From Leuctra nigra (taxonomy: Eukaryota; Arthropoda; Insecta; Plecoptera; Leuctridae): a stretch of 64,000 nt of DNA. Shown piece by piece: positions 47,301-60,061 of this stretch. The notes below the pieces were generated by a model. It saw only the letters and a list, made by a program, of their open reading frames with translations. It searched no databases and was not told the DNA's origin. Made by a program: the position numbers and the translations under genes. The first letter of the stretch is position 1, and every line of letters begins with the position of its first letter. The DNA lies in assembly GCA_934045905.1 (NCBI GenBank), contig OW203767.1, positions 28,456,520 through 28,520,519 on the forward strand, read 5' to 3'.

Positions 47301-47717
47301 TTTTAAGCATCTTTGTTAAAACAAGAAGGGTTCGTTATTATCGCTGATGGAAATTTCCTAATACTAAGAGGAAATAATCCAGAATCTTATCCCAGAACTC
47401 CAGTAAATGAAGAGTAATGAACTGGAATTGGTTTGGTACAGGTACTCAGAAGACCCCCGTTCGATTCCATTTAGCATATTCCTGGTATTGGCAATGGGAA
47501 AGTCTAACTTCTCATATTTTCATTGTCTTCTCGATAGTCGCTAGGATTCAGAATTCCATGTGAAATAATAGACAGCAAAATAAATTAAAACACACAATTC
47601 CCTCGATTAATAACAATAGGAAATTCACTTAAGGTCGTTAAATTTGCTCTTGTTGTGAAAGCACTCGGGCTCCTCCTATAAAGGCAGATGCATAATTTTG
47701 CATCGAATTCTGCATCA
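44355..47717. other. Non-coding, no supported gene
   Basis: A less AT-rich stretch at 46140-46520 contains a CRE-like TGACGTCA (46205-46212) and an 87-codon minus-strand ORF without a proper ATG or known motif. Otherwise AT-rich and unremarkable. Confidence 0.4.
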
Positions 47718-47844
47718 GGGGTGGGATTACATAAAATGATAACTTTCTTGTCACGGTGACAAGCTTCTCACTCAATGCTAATCACGGCCTTCTAGGGACT
47801 TGTCACCGTGACAAGGAAGTTATCATTTTATGTAATCGCACCCC
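47718..47844. repeat. Fold-back/MITE element with 46-bp inverted arms
   Basis: The left arm 47718-47763 and right arm 47799-47844 are inverse complements with about two mismatches. The outer parts read GGGGTG(G/C)GATTACATAA and the inner ends CTTGTCACGGTGACAAG, itself a palindrome. The central spacer is 35 bp. The 127-bp element has no ORF. Near-identical arms suggest recent origin or strong hairpin maintenance. No obvious target duplication. Confidence 0.8.
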
Positions 47845-48377
47845 AGGAAGATCAATGGGGACAATTTATTCTTCTAGCAATTCAAAGTTTGGGGATATTT
47901 CGTCATGTTTATTGTGTAAAATTATTATACATGTTATACATTATAATGTATAATATTAATACATTATTATGCATGCTTAATTTATTCTTATTTGTGCAAA
48001 AAGCACATATTTTTACCATATTATTATTATTTTCTTAAAAAAACAAATGAGCATAATAAAACTCAATTCATTCAATTCAATTCAATTTCAATTCGATTTC
48101 AATCGAAAAAATATATAATTGGAAAATTGGATTTGGATTTCAATTTGGCAACTTTAATGCAATAATTGCTCATAAGTTTTAGAAGATCAAATTTTTCAAA
48201 AACTTTTTTAAATATCAGTTCATTTACATCAACGTATAGTCGCTTCAAAAAAATCTCATCGTCGACAACACGGTTTCTCTGTTACTTTTCCAATAGATTT
48301 GGGAATATCCTAATTGAATGTGCCCCACTTTCACTGTAAACGAGTATACACCGCACACGTGAGTTCCACTGATTTCA
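47845..48377. other. AT-rich flank of the 54-bp array
   Basis: Contains a perfect 20-bp palindrome TTATACATTATAATGTATAA (47934-47953) and a TTCAATTCAATTC microsatellite (about 48062-48100). The last ~130 bp before the array (48245-48377) remain open on the minus strand in frame with the array. Confidence 0.45.
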
Positions 48378-51300
48378 TCCTCGTAATCTGCATCAACAGC
48401 AACATTGTCCTGCATCTCAACACGTGACAACTCCTCGTAATCTGCATCAACAGCAACATTGTCCTGCATCTCAACACGTGACAACTCCTCGTAATCTGCA
48501 TCAACAGCAACATTGTCCTGCGTCTCAACACGTGACAACTCCTCGTAATCTGCATCAACAGCAACATTGTCCTGCATCTCAACACGTGACAACTCCTCGT
48601 AATCTGCATCAACAGCAACATTGTCCTGCATCTCAACACGTGACAACTCCTCGTAATCTGCATCAACAGCAACATTGTCCTGCATCTCAGCACGTGACAA
48701 CTCCTCGTAATCTGCATCAACAGCAACATTGTCCTGCATCTCAACACGTGACAACTCCTCGTAATCTGCATCAACAGCAACATTGTCCTGCATCTCAACA
48801 CGTGACAACTCCTCGTAATCTGCATCAACAGCAACATTGTCCTGCATCTCAACACGTGACAACTCCTCGTAATCTGCATCAACAGCAACATTGTCCTGCA
48901 TCTCAACACGTGACAACTCCTCGTAATCTGCATCAACAGCAACATTGTCCTGCATCTCAACACGTGACAACTCCTCGTAATCTGCATCAACAGCAACATT
49001 GTCCTGCATCTCAACACGTGACAACTCCTCGTAATCTGCATCAACAGCAACATTGTCCTGCATCTCAACACGTGACAACTCCTCGTAATCTGCATCAACA
49101 GCAACATTGTCCTGAATCTCAACACGTGACAACTCCTCGTAATCTGCAACAACAGCAACATTGTCCTGCATCGCAACACGTGACAACTCCTCGTAATCTG
49201 CATCAACAGCAACATTGTCCTGCATCGCAACACGTGACAACTCCTCGTAATCTGCATCAACAGCAACATTGTCCAGCATCTCAACACGTGACAACTCCTC
49301 GTAATCTGCATCAACAGCAACATTGTCCTGCATCTCAACACGTGACAACTCCTCGTAATCTGCATCAACAGCAACATTGTCCTGCATCACAACACGTGAC
49401 AACTCCTCGTAATCTGCATCAACAGCAACATTGTCCTACATCGCAACACGTGACAACTCCTCGTAATCTGCATCAACAGCAACATTGTCCTGCATCTCAA
49501 CACGTGACAACTCCTCGTAATCTGCATCAACAGCAACATTGTCCTGCATCTCAACACGTGACAACTCCTCGTAATCTGCATCAACAGCAACAGTGTCCTG
49601 CGTCTCAACACGTGACAACTCCTCGTAATCTGCATCAACAGCATCATTGTCCTGCATCGCAACACGTGACAACTCCTCGTAATCTGCATCAACAGCAACA
49701 TTGTCCTGCATCTCAACACGTGACAACTCCTCGTAATCTGCATCAACAGCAACATTGCCCTGCATCGCAACACGTGACAACTCTTCGTAATCTGCATCAA
49801 CAGCAACATTGCCCTGCATCGCAACACGTGACAACTCCTCGTAATCTGCATCAACAGCATCATTGTCCTGCATCTCAACACGTGACAACTCCTCGTAATC
49901 TGCATCAACAGCAACATTGTCCTGCATCTCAACACGTGACAACTCCTCGTAATCTGCATCAACAGCAACATTGTCCTGCATCTCAACACGTGACAACTCC
50001 TCGTAATCTGCATCAACAGCAACATTGTCCAGCATCTCAACACGTGACAACTCCTCGTAATCTGCATCAACAGCAACATTGTCCTGCATCTCAACACGTG
50101 ACAACTCCTCGTAATCTGCATCAACAGCAACATTGTCCTGCGTCTCAACACGTGACAACTCCTCGTAATCTGCATCAACAGCAACATTGTCCTGCATCTC
50201 AACACTTGACAACTCCTCGTAATCTGCATCAACAGCAACATTGTCCTGCATCTCAACACGTGACAACTCCTCGTAATCTGCATCAACAGCAACATTGTCC
50301 TGCGTCTCAACACGTGACAACTCCTCGTAATCTGCATCAACAGCAACATTGACCTGCATCTCAACACGTGACAACTCCTCGTAATCTGCATCAACAGCAA
50401 CATTGCCCTGCATCTCAACACGTGACAACTCCTCGTAATCTGCATCAACAGCATCATTGTCCTGCATCGCAACACGTGACAACTCCTCGTAATCTGCATC
50501 AACAGCAACATTGTCCTGCATCTCAACACGTGACAACTCCTCGTAATCTGCATCAACAGCAACATTGTCCTGCATCTCAACACGTGACAACTCCTCGTAA
50601 TCTGCATCAACAGCAACATTGTCCTGCATCTCAACACGTGACAACTCCTCGTAATCTGTATCAACAGCAACATTGTCCTGCATCTCAACACGTGACAACT
50701 CCTCGTAATCTGCATCAACAGCAACATTGTCCTGCATCGCAACACGTGACAACTCCTCGTAATCTGCATCAACAGCAACATTGTCCTGCATCGCAACAAG
50801 TGACAACTCCTCGTAATCTGCATCAACAGCAACATTGTCCTGCGTCTCAACACGTGACAACTCCTCGTAATCTGCATCAAAAGCAACATTGTCCTGCATC
50901 TCAACACATGACAACTCCTCGTAATCTGCATCAACAGCAACATTGTCCTGCATCTCAACACGTGACAACTCCTCGTTATCTGCATCAACAGCAACATTGT
51001 CCTGCATCTCAACACGTGACAACTCCTCGTAATCTGCATCAACAGCAAGATTGTCCTGCATCGCAACACGTGACAACTCCTCGTAATCTGCATCAACAGC
51101 AACATTGTCCTGCATCGCAACACGTGACAACTCCTCGTAATCTGCATCAACAGCAACATTGTCCTGCATCTCAACACGTGACAACTCCTCGTACTCTGCA
51201 TCAACAGCAACATTGTCCTGCATCTCAGCACCGTGACAACTCCTCGTAATCTGCATCAACAGCAACATTGTCCTGCATCTCAACACGTGACAACTTCTCG

Positions 51301-54300
51301 TAATCTGCATCAACAGCAACATTGTCCTGCATCTCAACACGTGACAACTCCTCGTAATCTGCATCAACAGCAACATTGTCCTGCATCTCAACACGTGACA
51401 ACTCCTCGTAATCTGCATCAACAGCAACATTGTCCTGCATCGCAACACGTGACAACTCCTCGTAACCTGCATCAACAGCAACATTGTCCTGCATCACAAC
51501 ACGTGACAACTCCTCGTAATCTGCATCAACAGCAACATTGTCCTGCATCGCAATACGTGACAACTCCTCGTAATCTGCATCAACAGCAACATTGTCCTGC
51601 ATCTCAACACGTGACAACTTCTCGTAATCTGCATCAACAGCAACATTGTCCTGCATCTCAACACGTGACAACTCCTCGTAATCTGCATCAACAGCAACAT
51701 TGTCCTGCATCACAACACGTGACAACTCCTCGTAATCTGCATCAACAGCAACATTGTCCTGCATCTCAACACGTGACAACTCCTCGTAATCTGCATCAAC
51801 AGCAACATTGTCCTGCATCTCAACACGTGACAGCTCCTCGTAATCTGCATCAACAGCAACATTGTCCTGCATCTCAACACGTGACAACTCCTCGTAATCT
51901 GCATCAACAGCAACATTGTCCTGCATCTCAACACGTGACAACTCCTCGTAATCTGCATCAACAGCAACATTGTCCTGCATCTCAACACGTGACAACTCCT
52001 CGTAATCTGCATCAACAGCAACATTGTCCTGCATCACAACACGTGACAACTCCTCGTAATCTGCATCAACAGCAACATTGTCCTGCATCGCAACACGTGA
52101 CAACTCCTCGTAATCTGCATCAACAGCAACATTGTCCTGCATCGCAACACGTGACAACTCCTCGTAATCTGCATCAACAGCAACATTGTCCTGCATCTCA
52201 ACACGTGACAACTCCTCGTAATCTGCATCAACAGCAACATTGTCCTGCATCTCAACACGTGACAGCTCCTCGTAATCTGCATCAACAGCAACATTGTCCT
52301 GCATCTCAACACGTGACAACTCCTCGTAATCTGCATCAACAGCAACATTGTCCTGCATCTCAACACGTGACAACTCCTCGTAATCTGCATCAACAGCAAC
52401 ATTGTCCTGCGTCTCAACACGTGACAACTCCTCGTAATCTGCATCAACAGCAACATTGTCCTGCATCTCAACACGTGACAACTCCTCGTAATCTGCATCA
52501 ACAGCAACATTGTCCTGCGTCTCAACACTTGACAACTCCTCGTAATCTGCATCAACAGCAACATTGTCCTGCATCGCAACACGTGACAACTCCTCGTAAT
52601 CTGCATCAACAGCAACATTGTCCTGCATCTCAACACGTGACAACTCCTCGTAATCTGCATCAACAGCAACATTGTCCTGCATCTCAACACGTGACAACTC
52701 CTCGTAATCTGCATCAACAGCAACATTGTCCTGCGTCTCAACACGTGACAACTCCTCGTAATCTGCATCAACAGCAACATTGTCCTGCATCGCAACACGT
52801 GACAACTCCTCGTAATCTGCATCAACAGCAACATTGTCCTGCATCTCAACACGTGACAACTCCTCGTAATCTGCATCAACAGCAACATTGTCCTGCATCT
52901 CAACACGTGACAACTCCTCGTAATCTGCATCAACAGCAACATTGTCCTGCATCTCAACACGTGACAACTCCTCGTAATCTGCATCAACAGCAACATTGTC
53001 CTGCATCTCAACACGTGACAACTCCTCGGTATCTGCATCAACAGCAACATTGTCCTGCATCTCAACACGTGACAACTCCTCGTAATCTGCATCAACAGCA
53101 ACATTGTCCTGCTTCTCAACACGTGACAACTCCTCGTAATCTGCATCAACAGCAACATTGTCCTGCATCTCAACACGTGACAACTCCTCGTAATCTGCAT
53201 CAACAGCAACATTGTCCTGCATCTCAACACGTGACAACTCCTCGTAATCTGCATCAACAGCAACATTGTCCTGCATCTCAACACGTGACAACTCCTCGTA
53301 ATCTGCATCAACAGCAACATTGTCCTGCATCTCAACACGTGACAACTCCTCGTAATCTGCATCAACAGCAACATTGTCCTGCATCTCAACACGTGACAAC
53401 TCCTCGTAATCTGCATCAACAGCAACATTGTCCTGCATCTCAACACGTGACAACTCCTCGTAATCTGCATCAACAGCAACATTGTCCTGCGTCTCAACAC
53501 GTGACAACTCCTCGTAATCTGCATCAACAGCAACATTGTCCTGCATCTCAACACGTGACAACTCCTCGTAATCTGCATCAACAGCAACATTGTCCTGCGT
53601 CTCAACACGTGACAACTCCTCGTAATCTGCATCAACAGCAACATTGTCCTGCATCGCAACACGTGACAACTCCTCGTAATCTGCATCAACAGCAACATTG
53701 TCCTGCATCTCAACACGTGACAACTCCTCGTAATCTGCATCAACAGCAACATTGTCCTGCATCTCAACACGTGACAACTCCTCGTAATCTGCATCAACAG
53801 CAACATTGTCCTGCGTCTCAACACGTGACAACTCCTCGTAATCTGCATCAACAGCAACATTGTCCTGCATCGCAACACGTGACAACTCCTCGTAATCTGC
53901 ATCAACAGCAACATTGTCCTGCATCTCAACACGTGACAACTCCTCGTAATCTGCATCAACAGCAACATTGTCCTGCATCTCAACACGTGACAACTCCTCG
54001 TAATCTGCATCAACAGCAACATTGTCCTGCATCTCAACACGTGACAACTCTTCGTAATCTGCATCAACAGCAACATTGCCCTGCATCGCAACACGTGACA
54101 ACTCCTCGTAATCTGCATCAACAGCATCATTGTCCTGCATCTCAACACGTGACAACTCCTCGTAATCTGCATCAACAGCAACATTGTCCTGCATCTCAAC
54201 ACGTGACAACTCCTCGTAATCTGCATCAACAGCAACATTGTCCTGCATCTCAACACGTGACAACTCCTCGTAATCTGCATCAACAGCAACATTGTCCAGC

Positions 54301-57229
54301 ATCTCAACACGTGACAACTCCTCGTAATCTGCATCAACAGCAACATTGTCCTGCATCTCAACACGTGACAACTCCTCGTAATCTGCATCAACAGCAACAT
54401 TGTCCTGCGTCTCAACACGTGACAACTCCTCGTAATCTGCATCAACAGCAACATTGTCCTGCATCGCAACACGTGACAACTCCTCGTAATCTGCATCAAC
54501 AGCAACATTGTCCTGCATCGCAACAAGTGACAACTCCTCGTAATCTGCATCAACAGCAACATTGTCCTGCGTCTCAACACGTGACAACTCCTCGTAATCT
54601 GCATCAAAAGCAACATTGTCCTGCATCTCAACACGTGACAACTCCTCGTAATCTGCATCAACAGCAACATTGTCCTGCATCTCAACACGTGCCAACTCCT
54701 CGTAATCTGCATCAACAGCAACATTGTCCTGCATCTCAACACGTGACAACTCCTCGTAATCTGCATCAACAGCAAGATTGTCCTGCATCGCAACACGTGA
54801 CAACTCCTCGTAATCTGCATCAACAGCAACATTGTCCTGCATCGCAACACGTGACAACTCCTCGTAATCTGCATCAACAGCAACATTGTCCTGCATCTCA
54901 ACACGTGACAACTCCTCGTACTCTGCATCAACAGCAACATTGTCCTGCATCTCAACACCGTGACAACTCCTCGTAATCTGCATCAACAGCAACATTGTCC
55001 TGCATCTCAACACGTGACAACTTCTCGTAATCTGCATCAACAGCAACATTGTCCTGCATCTCAACACGTGACAACTCCTCGTAATCTGCATCAACAGCAA
55101 CATTGTCCTGCATCTCAACACGTGACAACTCCTCGTAATCTGCATCAACAGCAACATTGTCCTGCATCGCAACACGTGACAACTCCTCGTAATCTGCATC
55201 AACAGCAACATTGTCCTGCATCACAACACGTGACAACTCCTCGTAATCTGCATCAACAGCAACATTGTCCTGCATCGCAATACGTGACAACTCCTCGTAA
55301 TCTGCATCAACAGCAACATTGTCCTGCATCTCAACACGTGACAACTCCTCGTAATCTGCATCAACAGCAACATTGTCCTGCATCTCAACACGTGACAACT
55401 CCTCGTAATCTGCATCAACAGCAACATTGTCCTGCATCACAACACGTGACAACTCCTCGTAATCTGCATCAACAGCAACATTGTCCTGCATCTCAACACG
55501 TGACAACTCCTCGTAGTCTGCATCAACAGCAACATTGTCCTGCATCTCAACACGTGACAACTCCTCGTAATCTGCATCAACAGCAACATTGTCCTGCATC
55601 TCAACACGTGACAACTCCTCGTAATCTGCATCAACAGCAACATTGTCCTGCATCTCAACACGTGACAACTCCTCGTAATCTGCATCAACAGCAACATTGT
55701 CCTGCATCACAACACGTGACAACTCCTCGTAATCTGCATCAACAGCAACATTGTCCTGCATCGCAACACGTGACAACTCCTCGTAATCTGCATCAACAGC
55801 AACATTGTCCTGCATCGCAACACGTGACAACTCCTCGTAATCTGCATCAACAGCAACATTGTCCTGCATCTCAACACGTGACAACTCCTCGTAATCTGCA
55901 TCAACAGCAACATTGTCCTGCATCTCAACACGTGACAGCTCCTCGTAATCTGCATCAACAGCAACATTGTCCTGCATCTCAACACGTGACAACTCCTCGT
56001 AATCTGCATCAACAGCAACATTGTCCTGCATCTCAACACGTGACAACTCCTCGTAATCTGCATCAACAGCAACATTGTCCTGCGTCTCAACACGTGACAA
56101 CTCCTCGTAATCTGCTTCAACAGCAACATTGTCCTGCATCTCAACACGTGACAACTCCTCGTAATCTGCATCAACAGCAACATTGTCCTGCGTCTCAACA
56201 CGTGACAACTCCTCGTAATCTGCATCAACAGCAACATTGTCCTGCATCGCAACACGTGACAACTCCTCGTAATCTGCATCAACAGCAACATTGTCCTGCA
56301 TCTCAACACGTGACAACTCCTCGTAATCTGCATCAACAGCAACATTGTCCTGCATCTCAACACGTGACAACTCCTCGTAATCTGCATCAACAGCAACATT
56401 GTCCTGCGTCTCAACACGTGACAACTCCTCGTAATCTGCATCAACAGCAACATTGTCCTGCATCGCAACACGTGACAACTCCTCGTAATCTGCATCAACA
56501 GCAACATTGTCCTGCATCTCAACACGTGACAACTCCTCGTAATCTGCATCAACAGCAACATTGTCCTGCATCTCAACACGTGACAACTCCTCGTAATCTG
56601 CATCAACAGCAACATTGTCCTGCATCTCAACACGTGACAACTCCTCGTAATCTGCATCAACAGCAACATTGTCCTGCATCTCAACACGTGACAACTCCTC
56701 GTAATCTGCATCAACAGCAACATTGTCCTGCATCTCAACACGTGACAACTCCTCGTAATCTGCATCAACAGCAACATTGTCCTGCTTCTCAACACGTGAC
56801 AACTCCTCGTAATCTGCATCAACAGCAACATTGTCCTGCATCTCAACACGTGACAACTCCTCGTAATCTGCATCAACAGCAACATTGTCCTGCATCTCAA
56901 CACGTGACAACTCCTCGTAATCTGCATCAACAGCAACATTGTCCTGCATCTCAACACGTGACAACTCCTCGTAATCTGCATCAACAGCAACATTGTCCTG
57001 CATCTCAACACGTGACAACTCCTCGTAATCTGCATCAACAGCAACATTGTCCTGCATCTCAACACGTGACAACTCCTCGTAATCTGCATCAACAGCAACA
57101 TTGTCCTGCATCTCAACACGTGACAGCTCCTCGTAATCTGCATCAACAGCAACATTGTCCTGCATCTCAACACGTGACAACTCCTCGTAATCTGCATCAA
57201 CAGCAACATTGTCCTGCATCTCAACACGT
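48378..57229. repeat. Long minisatellite array, ~164 copies of a 54-bp unit
   Basis: The unit is CTCCTCGTAATCTGCATCAA followed by CAGCAACATTGTCCTGCAT and CTCAACACGTGACAA. On the minus strand it reads EELSRVEMQDNVAVDADY and on the plus strand NLHQQQHCPASQHVTTPR. Both frames stay open for hundreds to over a thousand codons because 54 is a multiple of three. Breaks: TGA at 50350-50352 (plus), TAG at 49436-49438 (minus), and +1 C insertions at about 51231 and 54958 that shift every frame. Rare variants recur 3,727 bp apart (69 units plus one base), showing a higher-order duplication. Each unit carries the CACGTG palindrome. It starts and ends abruptly in AT-rich unique DNA. Coding status is undecided; the array itself is certain. 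Confidence 0.97.
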
Positions 57230-57234
57230 CGTGA

Positions 57235-58619
57235 CAAACTAGTGTTGATGCCCCGCCATTGTCGATTGACACTTGAACGAAAGTTATAGACGATAAAGAG
57301 TGGAGAAAAGTCTTTAACGTCAACTCTATACTTCTTATTGTCATATAAAGATTAAGATATGTTTTTTATATGACTCTTATGACTTATACTGTGGTAAGAT
57401 ATCGGGTACTAGGATTTTGCAAGTTTTTTTACGATGGCTTGAGTGTTATGTGCTGTCATAATTTTAATATATACCTGAACAGATGCGTTGGAACTAATAA
57501 CATCTCATAAATGTTGAATGTAAAAGTTTTGAAGTACTTATGCATTATTCTTCAAATAATATTCCTGGAATTATTTGGGTGTCATAATTAAATAAAATAA
57601 CAGTAAGCAACTGACAAAAACTTACACATTTTGTGTTATGGCAATGATTTGTTCGTAGGTATCATATTATTTTGGAATAAAATGCAAGAAGAGTACTACC
57701 AAAGATGCAATCATACATTTTATTTAGGTTCAGTACCATTGTCAGTAAATACGTCATGCCAACAAAAGGGTTAAAATTCAATATTTTTCTGAAAAATATA
57801 AATGTTTTCCAAATATTTCTGGATTGTATAAAACAAATGGTCTAACCTCAATTTTTACAAAACTTGACACATTGTAATACACCAATTGTATATGATGTAT
57901 AAGAGAACGACACAGACAAATAAGTTTAAAAAATATTTTCTATCAAAAACGAAAATAAAAGAGTAACAAAATGTTTCAGTTTCAAAAGACAAATATCTAT
58001 TTTTTCACGGAGTCAAGTCAACTGCAGAACTCGGCGTCAATTTATAAAATCCCATTCGGTTTCCTCGCGACGATATTCTTGAAGTTGAAATATTCGATCC
58101 GCCATCTGCGATATTCAAATGTTGCGATGTAAGGAATAGCTGTGCGATATCTCAGCGAGACTATTGTCTTGTCCTGTCCAAGACGCATGCGTCTTACAAG
58201 CCCGCGGGCGAACATTCACATTTCCCAGAGGTATTGCAGATAATTTTTTGAATTTCAAAAGAAAGAACGAAATACGCAAACATAATACAGACATGGACAA
58301 TTTGTGCGTGGGAACCAGTGGCGAGCGGTTATATAGTCGAGTGATGTTCACTTATCATCTAGAATAGAATCCACACAAGAAAGTTCTATTTCAAGACGTT
58401 GATTTTATTTGTGATACAGATCGTAAGCTCTCAGCATCGCCTAATTGAGAAAATTAGTTGCAACGTGTCAAACACTTGAATAGAGATTTTCTTTGTAAAA
58501 TGATGTTCCTTCTGTAATAATTTTAACACCGAACCATTTTTACTGAAGTAAACGACACTATTGGTCCCCAAATCTTCCAGAAAGACTCAAAATGTAAATA
58601 ATAGTACACGAATCGAGAT
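57235..58619. other. Non-coding, with an NRF1/EWG-like palindrome
   Basis: Mainly AT-rich. A GC-richer patch at 58010-58230 contains AAGACGCATGCGTCTT (58180-58195), a perfect 16-bp palindrome. No gene is supported. Confidence 0.4.
58180..58195. promoter_or_regulatory. 16-bp palindrome AAGACGCATGCGTCTT
   Basis: The CGCATGCG core resembles NRF1 / insect Erect-wing binding sites, which usually lie in promoters. It sits in a locally GC-rich island, but no transcript evidence is visible. Confidence 0.3.
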
Positions 58620-58725
58620 AAATGGGTCGCGGCCCAGGTATGAAGAATATAACTAACATCATGGTCGCAGCATATTGAAGGAACCTTCCCACCATTTGCC
58701 TATAACTCGACTCAAACTCTACGTA
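58620..58725 (-). repeat. Diverged tRNA-derived SINE copy
   Basis: GGTCGCAGCATATTGAAG and GAACCTTCCCACCATTTGCC align with GGTCGTGGCATATTAGTAG and GTACCTTCCCAGCATTTGCC of the 36597-36877 element. The tRNA head is not preserved. Confidence 0.6.
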
Positions 58726-59154
58726 CGTTCCACTTGAGAAAAGCATAGAGCAATATAATTGAAGACTGCGAATTCTGCCTGTGCACCTGCACTATGTATG
58801 TCACTGTACTGTCTTCTCTGGTCTAAACCCTGACATCATGTAGTACCTATGGAGGTATTTCTTCGATGACTCATGGCGCAGTATTGTGCGGCCGGTGGTG
58901 CGAGATTCGCGGCATGAAAGGTTGTATGACAAGTTCACCGATTGCTCAGTAGTGGTCTTGTTTTGTTTTTGTGGTGTCTATCGTCAGTCTCGCCTGAGTA
59001 ACGAGTAGACGAATATAGCGGTCCATTTTATATTGCTTTTAATATCAGTGTTTTATTCTAGATTAGTGTATATTTTAACATATTCCTGGTATGATCTTCT
59101 AGATGTATTAATTGTATGGAGGTATTTGACCCCGACTGCACGCCGCTGCTGTCA
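58726..59154. other. Mixed-composition stretch, possible promoter region
   Basis: GC-richer at 58860-59010, including a short ATGGCGCAGTATTGTGCGGC reading frame of only 14 codons. No gene is established. Confidence 0.3.
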
Positions 59155-59261
59155 GAAGTCGCGATTTGTTCGAGAGGAGCCCGAGGTGTTAGACGGCAGT
59201 GAAGGACAATCGGTGTTATCAGGAAGGGAATTCGACCACTGGGACGTCAGGTTCAAGAGTA
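59155..59261 (+). CDS. Weak candidate coding exon
   Basis: After a pyrimidine-rich acceptor-like GCTGCTGTCAG, the frame reads FVREEPEVLDGSEGQSVLSG and EFDHWDVRFK before a possible donor (GTAAAT at about 59260). The acidic/basic, protein-like composition differs from surrounding AT-rich ORFs. The family is unknown, partner exons were not found, and the splice sites are weak, so this is tentative. Confidence 0.22.
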
Positions 59262-59754
59262 AATCGCTGATAAAAACATTCTTGTGCGTTGAATTGCCAT
59301 AATATTGTGTCTTCAGTCGAAGATATGAAATATCAACTGTATCTTGAGTATCCAAGGGCAAGTGTGTTCGTGGTTTATCTCGTCACAGGAAGAAGCAGGT
59401 ATAGTTACAAATTATCCACTAGTATACTTACATTTTTTTCTGATAACAGGTGATATTGCGATCTGTGATATCGAATATTGGAAGATGATCATAGGGGATG
59501 ACGAAGGGGTAAGGGGTAGTAATGATATTTAATTGAGGGGGTGGGGAGAAAATCATGATAAGTGCAAAATTTAAAAAAATATTAAATATGTGACGACTTG
59601 TCAGCTATCAACTTCGAAAATAGTACAATTGGCGATAGACCAATCGGTCAAGTAAGTATATTTACATACCTGTACTGCCAAAGAAATTAATCGAAAAGTA
59701 CCAAATAAACGGCACATGAATCAGTTTTCAATTATCCCAAAGTGTCCAGAGTAA
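59262..59754. other. Non-coding, nothing recognised
   Basis: AT-rich sequence following the weak candidate exon. The short 62-codon ORF at 59344-59532 has no domain features. Confidence 0.3.
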
Positions 59755-59808
59755 TGCTCGGTACTCGCTCATCAATGCGTTACACTGAGCGTTTTTCCTA
59801 GTATAATA
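59755..59808 (+). repeat. Terminal fragment of the dispersed repeat family
   Basis: CTCGCTCATCAATGCGTTAC and GAGCGTTTTTCCTAGT reproduce the right end of the copy at 14042-14932. The rest of the element is absent or too decayed to follow. Confidence 0.6.
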
Positions 59809-60061
59809 ATTCGGAAGCAGAAGGTTCATTACAGCCGTTTAGGGAATCTAAAACTGAGTTTAAAAGAAAATATGTTTTTGGATATGTATGTATTATGACG
59901 GAGACATCCAAAACCCTTCAAAATATAATTTAATATGTCTGATCATGACAAAGAAAGCTATCATTACTTTACAATGCTCACGAAAATTTCGTAAATCATT
60001 TAAATGATCTCTTCTTTCTTAATTGAACTAGACAGCGATGATCCTTCAATAGCATAAATCA

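Noticed and set aside
49387..51231. Minus-strand LLLMQITRSCHVLRCRTM reading frame as a gene
   Set aside because: The common TCT-to-TCA unit variant creates TGA in this frame, breaking it repeatedly (for example at 51494, 51710, 52034, 55221, 55437 and 55707).
48378..57229. CRISPR array
   Set aside because: Units are contiguous 54-bp tandem repeats with no unique spacers, in eukaryotic DNA.
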